Origin: Betaproteobacteria bacterium
GTDB taxonomy: Bacteria; Pseudomonadota; Gammaproteobacteria; Burkholderiales; SG8-39
Assembly (NCBI GenBank): GCA_011391185.1
Contig: JAABRB010000058.1
Coordinates: 1 to 13,685, forward strand
Direction of reading: 5' to 3'
Length of the DNA: 13,685 nt
Every line of letters begins with the position of its first letter. The first letter of the stretch is position 1. Positions 1 to 10,714 of this stretch are shown here, one piece after another. The translations under genes were made by a program, and so were the position numbers. The notes under the pieces were generated by a model. That model was given only the letters and a program-made list of their open reading frames with translations, did not search any database and was not told the DNA's origin.

Positions 1-1160
1 TGTGCGCGTGGTACCCGATCACGCCCTCCACATCCGTGGCGGAGGCGTACGCCCGTTACTGCAAGAAGCTGCGGACCGACCCGGAGACCGGCAAGGGGCG
101 CTACGCGATCGTGCAGGCCGAGGATGAACTCGCCTCCATCGGAATCGTGATCGGCGCCGGCTGGAACGGCGCGCGCGCATTCACCTGCACGTCGGGCCCC
201 GGCATTTCCCTCATGCAGGAGTTCCTCGGGCTTGCCTATTTTGCGGAGATCCCGGCGGTCGTGATGAACGTCCAGCGCGGGGGACCTTCGACCGGCATGC
301 CGACCCGGACGCAGCAGGCCGACATTCTCTCCTGTGCCTATGCCTCGCACGGCGACACCAAGCATGTCCTGCTCTTTCCCCAGGATCCGCACGAGTCCTT
401 CGAGATGGGCGCAACGGCATTCGACCTTGCCGACCGGTTGCAGACGCCGGTTTTCCTGATGCTCGATCTCGACATCGGCATGAACGACTGGGTGACGCAG
501 CCGCTTTCCTGGGACGACTCGCGCCAGCTCGATCGCGGCAAGGTCGTGACCCGGGAAGAGCTCGATGCGGGCAAGGAGTTCGGACGCTACCTGGACGTGG
601 ATAACGACGGCATTCCGTATCGCTCCTACCCGGGCACCCATCCGACGCGCGGCGCCTATTTCACGCGCGGGACCACCAAAGACCGCTACGCACGCTACAG
701 CGAAGAGGGCCCGATCTACGTCGACAACATGCAGCGGTTGCTGCAGAAGTTCGAGACCGCCAAGTCGATCGTCCCGCGACCGGTGCGTGCGGACGCCGGG
801 CAGCAGACCCAGTTCGGCGTGATCTATTTCGGCTCGACGGCGCCGGCGATGGCCGAGGCGCTCGAGACGTTGCGCGAGCAGGGCATCCACGTCAATACGC
901 TTCGCCTGCGTGCCTTCCCGTTCGACGATGACGTCGGGGATTTCATCGCGGATCATGCGCAGGTGTTCGTGATCGAGCAGAATCGCGACGGGCAGATGCG
1001 GATGCTGCTGGTGAACGAGTGCGGGGTCGACCCGACGAAGCTGATCTCGGTGCTGAATTACGACGGAACGCCGATCACCGCGCGATTCATCACGCGTGAG
1101 GTCGCCGAGAAAGTCGGCGTGCTCAAACCGATCCCGATCCGAAAGAAAGTCGCGCGGTGA
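1..1160 (+). CDS. korA: 2-oxoacid:ferredoxin oxidoreductase alpha subunit (KorA-type), 5' truncated by window edge
   Basis: With KorB this subunit forms a cytoplasmic thiamine-diphosphate enzyme that oxidatively decarboxylates a 2-oxoacid (2-oxoglutarate in characterised KorAB) to the acyl-CoA with ferredoxin as electron acceptor, or runs in reverse. The frame is open from base 3 and reads CAWYPITPSTS before the first in-frame GTG at 36. That is the conserved pyrimidine-binding motif of the family, so the gene starts upstream of the window and the GTG is internal; 385 residues are visible. Further family motifs follow: AEDELASIGIVIGAGWNGAR, TSGPGISLMQE, VQRGGPSTGMPTRTQQ and, later, GIPYRSYPGTHPTRGAYFTRG. 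The C-terminal part (about the last 120 residues) is the transketolase-C-like CoA-binding domain. In two-subunit enzymes of this kind a gamma domain is fused at the N-terminus; it would lie outside the window. The gene precedes korB by 26 nt. Substrate identity is inferred from the family. Confidence 0.93.
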   Translation, partial: CAWYPITPSTSVAEAYARYCKKLRTDPETGKGRYAIVQAEDELASIGIVIGAGWNGARAFTCTSGPGISLMQEFLGLAYFAEIPAVVMNVQRGGPSTGMPTRTQQADILSCAYASHGDTKHVLLFPQDPHESFEMGATAFDLADRLQTPVFLMLDLDIGMNDWVTQPLSWDDSRQLDRGKVVTREELDAGKEFGRYLDVDNDGIPYRSYPGTHPTRGAYFTRGTTKDRYARYSEEGPIYVDNMQRLLQKFETAKSIVPRPVRADAGQQTQFGVIYFGSTAPAMAEALETLREQGIHVNTLRLRAFPFDDDVGDFIADHAQVFVIEQNRDGQMRMLLVNECGVDPTKLISVLNYDGTPITARFITREVAEKVGVLKPIPIRKKVAR

Positions 1161-1168
1161 ACCGCGCG
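1151..1168 (+). other. GC-rich hairpin spanning the korA stop codon
   Basis: CGCGCGGT and ACCGCGCG form a perfect 8-bp inverted repeat around a central GA, with the korA TGA (1158-1160) at its apex. It sits 5 nt before the korB Shine-Dalgarno-like GAGGA (1173-1177). No T-tract follows, so it does not look like an intrinsic terminator. It could tune korB translation or stabilise a processed end, but in this GC-rich DNA it may also be chance. Confidence 0.35.
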
Positions 1169-1186
1169 CTTTGAGGACCACCCGCC

Positions 1187-2242
1187 ATGACCTATCTTGC
1201 CAAGCCGCGACTGCATCATCCCAAGCTGCCGGCGAACAAGCTCGGCTATACGCGCCGCGACTACGAGGGAACGGTCTCGACCTTGTGCGCGGGGTGTGGA
1301 CATGATTCCATCAGCGCCGCGATCGTCCAGGCGTGCTTCGATCTGGATCTTCCGCCGCACCGCATCGCGAAGCTCTCCGGGATCGGCTGCTCGTCGAAGA
1401 CCCCGACCTACTTCCTCGGGAACTCCCACGGATTCAACAGCGTGCACGGGCGCATGCCTTCGGTGCTGACCGGCGCCAACTTGGCGAATCGCGAGCTCGT
1501 GTACATGGGCGTGTCGGGCGACGGCGACTCGGCGTCGATCGGCTTCGGCCAGTTTGCCCACGCGCTCCGGCGTGCCGTGAACATGGTTTACGTCGTGATG
1601 AACAACGGCGTGTACGGCCTGACCAAGGGGCAGTTCTCCGCGACCGCCGACAAGGGCTCGAAGTCCAAGCGCGGCGTCATGAACGTCGACGAGTCGGTGG
1701 ACATGGTGGGCGTCGCCCTGCTGCTGGGGGCGACATTCGTGGCGCGCAGCTTCTCGGGCGACAAGGACCAGCTCATTCCGCTGCTCAAGGCGGCGATCCT
1801 GCACGAGGGTGCCGCGTTCATCGACGTCATCAGCCCGTGCGTCGCATTCAATAATCACGACGGGTCGACCAAGAGCTTCGATTATGTCCGCGAGCACAAC
1901 GCGGCCGTGAACCGGCTGGATTTCATGCCGCCGCGCGCGGAGATCACCGCGAGCTACGCGCCGGGAACGCTCTCCGACGTCGTGCAGCACGACGGTTCCG
2001 TGATCCGGCTGCGCAAGCTCGAGGCGGATTACGATCCGCACGACCGGATCGGGGCAATGACTTTCATGCAGGAACGTCAGGCAAAAGGCGAGGTCGTGAC
2101 CGGTCTGCTCTACGTCGATCCGCAGCCCGAAGACCTGCACCGGAATCTCAATACGGTCGATCTGCCGCTCAATCGTCTCAGCGACCGTGAGCTCGTCCCG
2201 GGCGCCGCGGCGCTCGAAAAGCTGAACGCGAGCCTGCGGTAG
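1187..2242 (+). CDS. korB: 2-oxoacid:ferredoxin oxidoreductase beta subunit (KorB)
   Basis: This is the catalytic subunit, which binds thiamine diphosphate and one [4Fe-4S] cluster and passes electrons from 2-oxoacid decarboxylation to ferredoxin. It has 351 residues, a normal length for KorB. Four cysteines, C34 and C37 (LCAGCGHDS), C68 (GIGCSSKTP) and C218 (SPCVAFNNHDG), have the spacing of the cluster ligands known in archaeal OFOR beta subunits. The ThDP-Mg2+ motif is GDGDS at 111-115, followed by VVMNNGVYGLTKGQ at about 136-149. The ATG is preceded by GAGGA at 1173-1177 with 9 nt spacing. It lies 26 nt after korA and is surely cotranscribed with it. The following gene is on the opposite strand, so the korAB transcript ends in the repeat-filled gap at 2248-2394. 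2-Oxoglutarate is the likeliest substrate, but another 2-oxoacid cannot be excluded from sequence alone. Confidence 0.94.
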   Translation: MTYLAKPRLHHPKLPANKLGYTRRDYEGTVSTLCAGCGHDSISAAIVQACFDLDLPPHRIAKLSGIGCSSKTPTYFLGNSHGFNSVHGRMPSVLTGANLANRELVYMGVSGDGDSASIGFGQFAHALRRAVNMVYVVMNNGVYGLTKGQFSATADKGSKSKRGVMNVDESVDMVGVALLLGATFVARSFSGDKDQLIPLLKAAILHEGAAFIDVISPCVAFNNHDGSTKSFDYVREHNAAVNRLDFMPPRAEITASYAPGTLSDVVQHDGSVIRLRKLEADYDPHDRIGAMTFMQERQAKGEVVTGLLYVDPQPEDLHRNLNTVDLPLNRLSDRELVPGAAALEKLNASLR

Positions 2243-2247
2243 GCTCC

Positions 2248-2394
2248 AACCACCCCGGCTAAGAGCTCTTTCCCCTCCTCTCCGAGGAGGGGTGGCACGA
2301 AGCGCCGGGGTGGTGTTCCAGAGCGTAAGGCAGAACGCTCCGCGCGAACCACCCCGCCGCCTTCGGCGGCACCCCTCCTTGGAAAGGAGGGGAA
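2248..2394. repeat. Composite intergenic palindromic repeat (two inverted copies of a double-hairpin unit)
   Basis: Copy A (2248-2318) has outer arms ACCACCCCGGC (2249-2259) and GCCGGGGTGGT (2304-2314) enclosing a perfect 9-bp hairpin CCCCTCCTC/GAGGAGGGG (2272-2292). Copy B (2346-2394) contains CCACCCCG, the hairpin GCCGCC-TTC-GGCGGC and the hairpin CCCCTCCTT/AAGGAGGGG ending in AAAA. The reverse complement of copy A aligns with copy B over nearly its whole length, so the two are inverted copies. About 27 bp separate them, holding a smaller dyad GAGCGT/ACGCTC (2321-2340). The element fills the gap between the converging korB and GntR genes, starting 5 nt after one stop and ending 2 nt before the other. 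This resembles REP/BIME or MITE-like elements of GC-rich proteobacteria. The hairpins, flanked by short T or A runs, may also terminate both transcripts. Confidence 0.75.
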
Positions 2395-2396
2395 AA

Positions 2397-3098
2397 CTAC
2401 GCCACCGGATCCTGCGCCCGGACTTTCGCGATCGCCGTACGTCCCTGCCCGAGATGGGCGCGCATGAGTTCGCCGGCGCGCTCCGCATCACGGGAACGGA
2501 TCGCCGCAAGAATCTCGCGATGCTCGTGGAGGGATTCCGTAACGCGACCTCGCGCGAGCAGCGAGTGGTGCCGGGTCAGGCGCAGGACCCGGCGCAGATC
2601 CTGGATCACCTGCTCGAGCCAGCGATTGCCGGCGAGGTCGAGCAGGGCACGGTGGAAATCCTGGTTGGCCTCGAAAAATCGATCTAGGTTTCCCGCTGCA
2701 GCGTGCTTCTCGAGGGTGTCGTGGATGACATCGAGGCGCCGGATGTCTTCGGGCCGGGCGCGTTCGGTGGCCTCATGGGCGCAACGCGCTTCGAGCAGGG
2801 CAAGGACCGGGAAAATGTCGTCGAGGTCGCGATCCGAAACTTCGGTGACGTATGCGCCGCGGCGGGGCTTGAGCGTCACCATGCCCTCGGAGGCGAGGAC
2901 CTTGAGCGCCTCGCGGAACGGGGTGCGGCTGATGCCGTATTCCGCGGCGAGGGTCTGCTCGTCGATCCAGGTTCCGGGGGGGATCTCGTGGGCGAAGATT
3001 CGTTCGCGCAGGCGCGTCGCGACCTCCTGATACAGCGCGGCAGGCGCGATCGGGCCGGGAGGCGGCTTCAGGTCGGTGCGACGGTCTCTTGCATTCAT
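2397..3098 (-). CDS. GntR family transcriptional regulator, FCD subfamily
   Basis: A 233-residue DNA-binding regulator, standard length for GntR/FCD (FadR-like) proteins. Residues 20-85 form the winged helix-turn-helix, with the signature DEQTLAAEYGISRTPFREAL at 46-65 and wing KPRRGAYV at 77-84. The rest is the helical FCD ligand-binding domain. H149 (DFH), H193 (HEH) and H215 (MRAHL) fit the metal-binding histidines of that fold, which senses small carboxylates or acyl-CoAs. I place the start at ATG 3098. The frame stays open to 3260, but that extension would run through the promoter region and tandem repeat and encodes low-complexity HASR repeats. No Shine-Dalgarno precedes ATG 3098. A consensus TTGACA (3132-3137, - strand) would put transcription onset only a few bases ahead, suggesting a nearly leaderless mRNA. 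It is divergent from the mutase operon, and palindromes over both starts suggest autoregulation and control of that operon. The ligand is unknown; a pathway intermediate such as methylmalonyl- or propionyl-CoA is a guess. Confidence 0.92.
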   Translation of the reverse strand: MNARDRRTDLKPPPGPIAPAALYQEVATRLRERIFAHEIPPGTWIDEQTLAAEYGISRTPFREALKVLASEGMVTLKPRRGAYVTEVSDRDLDDIFPVLALLEARCAHEATERARPEDIRRLDVIHDTLEKHAAAGNLDRFFEANQDFHRALLDLAGNRWLEQVIQDLRRVLRLTRHHSLLARGRVTESLHEHREILAAIRSRDAERAGELMRAHLGQGRTAIAKVRAQDPVA

Positions 3099-3118
3099 AA
3101 TTATGAATACAGTATTAT
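3089..3118 (+). promoter_or_regulatory. Putative sigma-70 promoter of the scpA-meaB-pccB-pccA operon
   Basis: TTGCAT (3089-3094) and TATTAT (3113-3118) are separated by 18 bp. The -10 matches the consensus at 5 of 6 positions; the -35 is weaker (TTG only). Transcription would begin near 3125 and give a leader of about 108 nt holding the 12-bp tandem repeat. The palindromic operators lie between and over the two boxes, where a bound repressor would block polymerase. Confidence 0.45.
3093..3116. promoter_or_regulatory. Candidate operator: 16-bp perfect palindrome plus overlapping 11-bp dyad
   Basis: ATTCATAATTATGAAT (3093-3108) is its own reverse complement, and AATAC-A-GTATT (3106-3116) is a second inverted repeat overlapping it by 3 bp. 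Both lie in a short AT-rich island in otherwise GC-rich DNA and cover the GntR start codon (3096-3098) as well as the spacer and -10 region of the forward promoter. GntR proteins bind short palindromes as dimers, usually near their own gene, so this is the most likely binding site. The binding itself is inferred. Confidence 0.65.
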
Positions 3119-3137
3119 CGGTGGCGTTGGATGTCAA
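3109..3137 (-). promoter_or_regulatory. Putative sigma-70 promoter of the GntR gene
   Basis: On the minus strand a perfect TTGACA (3137-3132) is followed after 17 bp by TACTGT (3114-3109), a 3-of-6 -10 box. Transcription would begin around 3102, only about 4 nt before the ATG at 3098, consistent with the lack of a Shine-Dalgarno sequence. It overlaps the forward promoter, so the two would interfere with each other and share the palindromic operators. Confidence 0.4.
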
Positions 3138-3152
3138 GGCCGACGTACAAGG

Positions 3153-3195
3153 GTGACGTGAAGCGTGACGTGAAGCGTGACGTGAAGCGTGACGT
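3153..3195. repeat. 12-bp tandem repeat, 3.6 copies, in the scpA leader
   Basis: GTGACGTGAAGC is repeated three times without change (3153-3188), followed by a partial fourth copy GTGACGT (3189-3195). It lies between the predicted forward transcription start (~3125) and the scpA Shine-Dalgarno sequence. In the scpA frame it would read DVKR repeats if translation began at the ATG at 3131, but there is no ribosome binding site there. No hairpin-forming dyad is obvious within the unit. Identical units suggest recent slippage expansion or a functional protein- or RNA-binding array. Confidence 0.9.
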
Positions 3196-3232
3196 ATGGT
3201 GTGCCCGCCGACCGACATCAGGAAGGAATCCC

Positions 3233-5397
<2,165 letters not shown>

Positions 5398-5398
<1 letters not shown>

Positions 5399-6411
5399 TG
5401 GGCGATTCGGGTTCACAGCGGCTCGCCGCGGCTCCGCTCAATCGGACGGACGAGGCGCTCGTCCGCGGGGTGCTCGCGGGGGAGACCCGGCCGGTTGCCC
5501 GTGCGATCACGCTGCTCGAATCGACGCGCGCGGATCACCGCGCCCGTGCCCGGAACGTGCTGGAGGTGCTGGCGCCGCATGCCGGAAAATCAATCCGCGT
5601 GGGCATCTCCGGTGCGCCGGGGGTCGGGAAATCGACCTTCATCGAAGCGCTGGGAATTCAGCTCGTCGGGCGCGGACATCGCCTGGCCGTGCTGGCGGTC
5701 GATCCGACCAGCTCGGTCACCGGGGGCTCGATACTCGGGGACAAGACGCGCATGGAGCGCCTCGCGCGCGAACCGAGCGTCTTCATCCGGCCGTCGCCGT
5801 CCGCCGGCGCGCTCGGAGGCGTTGCCGAGCGCACGCGTGAAGCGATCCTCGTGTGCGAGGCTTCGGGCCACGACGTCATCCTTGTCGAGACCGTGGGCGT
5901 CGGACAATCGGAAATTGCCGTGGCGGGCATGGTCGACGTCTTTGCGCTCTTACAGCTGCCAAATGCCGGGGATGACCTTCAGGCGATGAAGAAGGGCGTC
6001 GTGGAGCTCGCCGACATCATCGCGATCAACAAGGCGGATATCGATCCGGCCGCCGCCGAATCGGCCGCGCGCCAGATCCGCATGGCGCTTTCGATCCTGC
6101 GCCCGACGTCCCCGAACTGGCGACCACCGGTCGTGGTGCTGAGCGCGCTCCAGGCGGGCGGGATCACGGAGTTCTGGCGCGAGATCGAACGCTTTCGCGG
6201 CACCATGCACGCGAGCGGCGAGCGCGAGACGCGCCGCCGCCGGCAGGCGCTCGACTGGATGTGGTCGCTGATCGATGCGGGATTGCGCGCGCGCTTTCGC
6301 GGCAACCCTGCGGTCAGGCGAGATCTGGACGGGCTCGCCACGGCCGTGACCAACGGCGAAGTAACGCCTGTTGCCGCAGCGGAGCGGCTGCTGGGGTTGA
6401 TGGAAGACTAG
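5398..6411 (+). CDS. meaB: MeaB-type GTPase, methylmalonyl-CoA mutase chaperone (ArgK family)
   Basis: A G3E-family P-loop GTPase that gates delivery of adenosylcobalamin to methylmalonyl-CoA mutase and protects the enzyme from inactivation. It has 337 residues, typical for MeaB. Walker A is GAPGVGKS at 72-79; AVDPTSS follows at 101-106; the switch region ETVGVGQSE is at 164-172; the base-specificity motif NKAD is at 211-214. The C-terminal ~70 residues form the helical dimerisation arm. The ATG at 5398 overlaps the scpA stop by one base (TGATG), which implies translational coupling. The frame extends upstream to 5344 inside scpA, but that part has no homology-like features. Position directly after the mutase is the classic arrangement and supports the assignment over the older arginine-kinase name. 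Confidence 0.96.
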
Positions 6412-6419
6412 GGGAGACC

Positions 6420-7952
<1,533 letters not shown>

Positions 7953-7961
7953 TTCGCGACG

Positions 7962-9950
7962 ATGTTCAAGAAGATCCTGATTGCAAATCGCGGCGAGATC
8001 GCCTGCCGCGTCATCAAGACGGCCCGTCGTATGGGTATTGGCACGGTCGCGGTGTACTCGGACGCCGATCGCGATGCGCGACACGTCAGCCTTGCTGACG
8101 CGGCCGTCTACATCGGGCCGCCGCCGTCCGCGCAGAGCTATCTCGTCGTCGACCGGATTCTCGAGGCCTGCAGGCAGACCGGCGCGGAGGCGGTCCATCC
8201 AGGGTACGGGTTCCTTTCCGAGAATGCCGCGTTTTGCGAAGCGCTGGAGTCGGCTGGAATGGCATTCATCGGCCCCAAGGCTCACGCGATCCGGAGCATG
8301 GGCGACAAGATCGCCTCCAAGAAGCTCGCGGAAAGCGCGGGAGTCAGCACGATTCCGGGCTACACCGACGTCATCCGCGATGCCGACCATGCGCTCGCCA
8401 TCGCGAAACAGATCGGCTATCCGGTGATGATCAAGGCCTCTGCCGGCGGCGGCGGCAAGGGTCTGCGGGTGGCGTGGAACGATTCAGAGGCGCGCGAGGG
8501 ATACCAGAGCTGCCGCACCGAGGCGAAGAACGCGTTTGGTGATGATCGGGTCTTCATCGAGAAATTCATCGAGGCGCCGCGTCACATCGAGATCCAGGTG
8601 CTGGGCGACGCCCATGGCAACCTCGTCTATCTCTGGGAGCGGGATTGCTCGATCCAGCGGCGCCACCAGAAAGTGATCGAGGAGGCGCCCTCGCCGTTCC
8701 TCGACGCCGCGACCCGCAAGGCGATGGGCGAGCAGGCGGTCACGCTGGCAGCCGCAGTCGACTACCAGTCCGCCGGAACCGTTGAATTCGTGGTCGATGC
8801 CCAGCGCAACTTCTACTTTCTCGAGATGAACACGCGGCTGCAGGTGGAGCATCCGGTCACCGAATTGATCACCGGGATGGATCTGGTGGAGCAGATGATC
8901 CGGGTGGCAGCCGGCGAGAAGCTCTCGTTTACGCAGGCCGACATCCGGCTCGACGGCTGGGCAATGGAAGCGCGGATCAACGCCGAGGACCCGTTCCGCA
9001 ATTTCCTGCCTTCGACGGGGCGGCTGGTTCGCTATGTTCCACCGGCGGAGGAGCCGGGCGCGGTCCGGGTGGATACGGGCGTCTACGAGGGTGGCGAGGT
9101 CTCGATGTTCTACGACTCGATGATCGCGAAGCTCATCGTGCATGCCGCGACGCGCCAGAAAGCCATCCAACGCATGCGTGAGGCGCTGAACGGCTTCTAC
9201 ATCCGCGGCGTGTCACACAACATCTCGTTCGTCGCCGCAGTCCTCCAGCACCCGCGGTTCGAATCGGGCCAATTCAACACCGGATTCATTGCCGAGGAGT
9301 ATCCGACCGGCTTCGATGCGGCGGATGCTCCGCACGACGATCCTGCGCTGCTCGCCGCGGTGGCGGCTTTCGCGCGGCGCCGCTACATCGACCGCGCGGT
9401 GCTGATCAGCGGCCAGGTCTCCGGACACGGTCGCAAGGTGGACGCGGACTGGATCGTGCTGATCGGCCAGAATCGGTACCCCGTGATCGTCGAACCGAAC
9501 AGTGCCGGTTACAAGGTCACGCACCAGGGCTCGGTCTTCGACCTGCGGTCCGACTGGAAGCTGGGCGAACCGATTTTCCGCGGCACGTGCAACGGGGTTC
9601 CCCTGCTGTTGCAGCTGGAGCGGCGTGGACTCCGTTACCGCATCTTTCACCGGGGCACGCAGGTCGATGCGATCGTGATGACCGAGCGCGCTTCGGAGCT
9701 GCTTGCGCTGATGCCGGTGAAGCCTCCGCCGGACCTGTCCAGGTATCTGCTGTCGCCCATGCCAGGGATGCTGACCGAGGTTTCGGTCCAGCCTGGCCAG
9801 GAGGTCAAGGCCGGCGAGAAACTCGCCGCGATCGAGGCGATGAAAATGGAGAATGTGCTGAAGGCGGACCGCGACTGCATCGTGGCGGCAGTGCTCGCCA
9901 AGGCGGGCGAGAGCGTGACGGTGGATCAGCCCATACTCGAGTTCAAATGA
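7962..9950 (+). CDS. pccA: Propionyl-CoA carboxylase alpha subunit (biotin carboxylase + biotin carrier)
   Basis: ATP-dependent carboxylation of its own biotin, which then feeds PccB. It has 662 residues. The biotin carboxylase domain (1-450) opens with FKKILIANRGEIACRVIKTA. The ATP-grasp glycine loop is KASAGGGGKGLRV at 158-170; HIEIQVLGD at 208-216 and the catalytic EMNTRLQVEH at 288-297 (E288, N290, R292) follow. The BT linker domain that contacts PccB spans about 460-590. The C-terminal biotinyl domain (about 595-662) has EAMKMEN with the biotin-accepting K628. It starts 9 nt after pccB with no obvious Shine-Dalgarno, so translation is probably coupled to pccB. It is the last gene of the operon; only 22 nt separate its stop from that of the convergent next gene, and no terminator hairpin is visible between them. 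Confidence 0.96.
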   Translation: MFKKILIANRGEIACRVIKTARRMGIGTVAVYSDADRDARHVSLADAAVYIGPPPSAQSYLVVDRILEACRQTGAEAVHPGYGFLSENAAFCEALESAGMAFIGPKAHAIRSMGDKIASKKLAESAGVSTIPGYTDVIRDADHALAIAKQIGYPVMIKASAGGGGKGLRVAWNDSEAREGYQSCRTEAKNAFGDDRVFIEKFIEAPRHIEIQVLGDAHGNLVYLWERDCSIQRRHQKVIEEAPSPFLDAATRKAMGEQAVTLAAAVDYQSAGTVEFVVDAQRNFYFLEMNTRLQVEHPVTELITGMDLVEQMIRVAAGEKLSFTQADIRLDGWAMEARINAEDPFRNFLPSTGRLVRYVPPAEEPGAVRVDTGVYEGGEVSMFYDSMIAKLIVHAATRQKAIQRMREALNGFYIRGVSHNISFVAAVLQHPRFESGQFNTGFIAEEYPTGFDAADAPHDDPALLAAVAAFARRRYIDRAVLISGQVSGHGRKVDADWIVLIGQNRYPVIVEPNSAGYKVTHQGSVFDLRSDWKLGEPIFRGTCNGVPLLLQLERRGLRYRIFHRGTQVDAIVMTERASELLALMPVKPPPDLSRYLLSPMPGMLTEVSVQPGQEVKAGEKLAAIEAMKMENVLKADRDCIVAAVLAKAGESVTVDQPILEFK

Positions 9951-9972
9951 GCCGCGCGAGCCGTTTCCAGGA

Positions 9973-10455
9973 TCAATCCCCGCGTTGTATAGCCGCGTAG
10001 GCGGCGATCACCTCCGGCGGGGCTTGTACGAGCTCGAGCAGGACGCCTTCGCCGCCAATGGGAAACTGCGCGTTCGCCTTCGGGTGAACGAAACAGATGT
10101 CGTGACCGGCGCCGCCCTTGCGGATACCTCCCGGCGTGAACCGGACGCCCTGCGCGGCGAGCCAGTCGAAAGCGGCGGGCAGATCATCGACCCACAGCCC
10201 GACGTGGTTGAGCGGCGGGTCGTTCACGGCGGGTTTCCGGTCCGGATCCAGTGGCTGCATGAGATCCACTTCGCAGGAGAACGGTCCGGAGCCGATGGCG
10301 GTGATGTCTTCGTCGACATTTTCCTGCTCGCTGCGGTAGTTCCCGGTCACCTGTAAACCGAGGGTGTCCACCCAGAGCCGGCGCAGCTTCGCCTTGTCCC
10401 GGCTTCCGACTGCAAACTGTTGAACCCCCAGGATTCTGAACGGCCTTCCGGCCAT
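9973..10455 (-). CDS. VOC/glyoxalase-fold protein, candidate methylmalonyl-CoA epimerase
   Basis: A 160-residue vicinal-oxygen-chelate protein with two beta-alpha-beta-beta-beta modules (about 8-70 and 80-148). If it is the epimerase, it converts (S)- to (R)-methylmalonyl-CoA and closes the gap between PccAB and the mutase, for which no other gene is seen here. The second module has the usual H84 ([15 protein letters not shown]) and E141 ([10 protein letters not shown]) metal-ligand positions. The first strand reads GVQQFAV, without the His normally found there, and the CEVDLMQ strand offers E62. It is therefore a divergent VOC member and may instead be a lactoylglutathione lyase-like or unknown enzyme. 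ATG 10455 is preceded on the minus strand by AAGGGGA at 5 nt; the frame stays open upstream but that part is unlike any VOC N-terminus. It converges on pccA, so it is transcribed separately from the operon. Confidence 0.85.
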   Translation of the reverse strand: MAGRPFRILGVQQFAVGSRDKAKLRRLWVDTLGLQVTGNYRSEQENVDEDITAIGSGPFSCEVDLMQPLDPDRKPAVNDPPLNHVGLWVDDLPAAFDWLAAQGVRFTPGGIRKGGAGHDICFVHPKANAQFPIGGEGVLLELVQAPPEVIAAYAAIQRGD

Positions 10456-10714
10456 GTTTTCCCCTTCGGAAAGTTGCCGCTGACCGGCTGAGCTTGCGCC
10501 CCGCGCGCGCGGATCCGGAAGGGGGCCTGCCCGATCCGGGAATCGAAAGTTTACGGCCTGGGGGAGGGGTTCGCCACGCCCGGGGGGATGCAAGGCGCGT
10601 CGGCGTGCGTGAAGTGTGGGGGGATGGAGAGCGATCCCATCGCGGGCGCGATCGCCAGGTCGGCGGCGCGTCACCGCAGGCGCCGGCAATCCGGCACCTG
10701 TCAGCGCCAGCCGT
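10456..10714. other. Intergenic region upstream of the VOC gene
   Basis: 259 nt between the VOC start and the stop of the 67-aa gene, both on the minus strand. I see no convincing coding frame and only weak -10-like sequence (TAAACT, minus strand, near 10550). A short dyad ATCGCG/CGCGAT lies at 10639-10652. The VOC gene's promoter presumably lies here, unless it is read through from the 67-aa gene. Confidence 0.5.
10679..10698 (-). terminator. Possible terminator hairpin after the 67-aa gene
   Basis: On the minus strand, GGTGCCGG-ATTG-CCGGCGCC forms an 8-bp stem (one G-U pair) beginning 16 nt after the small gene's stop codon. No T-tract follows, so it is at best a weak or Rho-assisted terminator, and the transcript may continue into the VOC gene. 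Confidence 0.3.

Noticed and set aside
36..38. GTG as the korA start
   Set aside because: The frame continues upstream with the conserved YPITPSTS motif, so the gene is cut by the window edge.
1058..2509. 483-codon minus-strand frame across korB and the repeat
   Set aside because: Antisense to korB and into the GntR gene, with biased composition and no motif; it crosses the intergenic repeat by chance.
3153..3195. CRISPR-like array
   Set aside because: The 12-bp units abut directly with no spacers.
3131..3232. N-terminal extension of the mutase from ATG 3131
   Set aside because: No ribosome binding site, only a few bases after the predicted transcription start, and made of tandem-repeat DVKR units; ATG 3233 has AGGAAGGA. 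Kept only as a testable possibility in the tandem-repeat finding.
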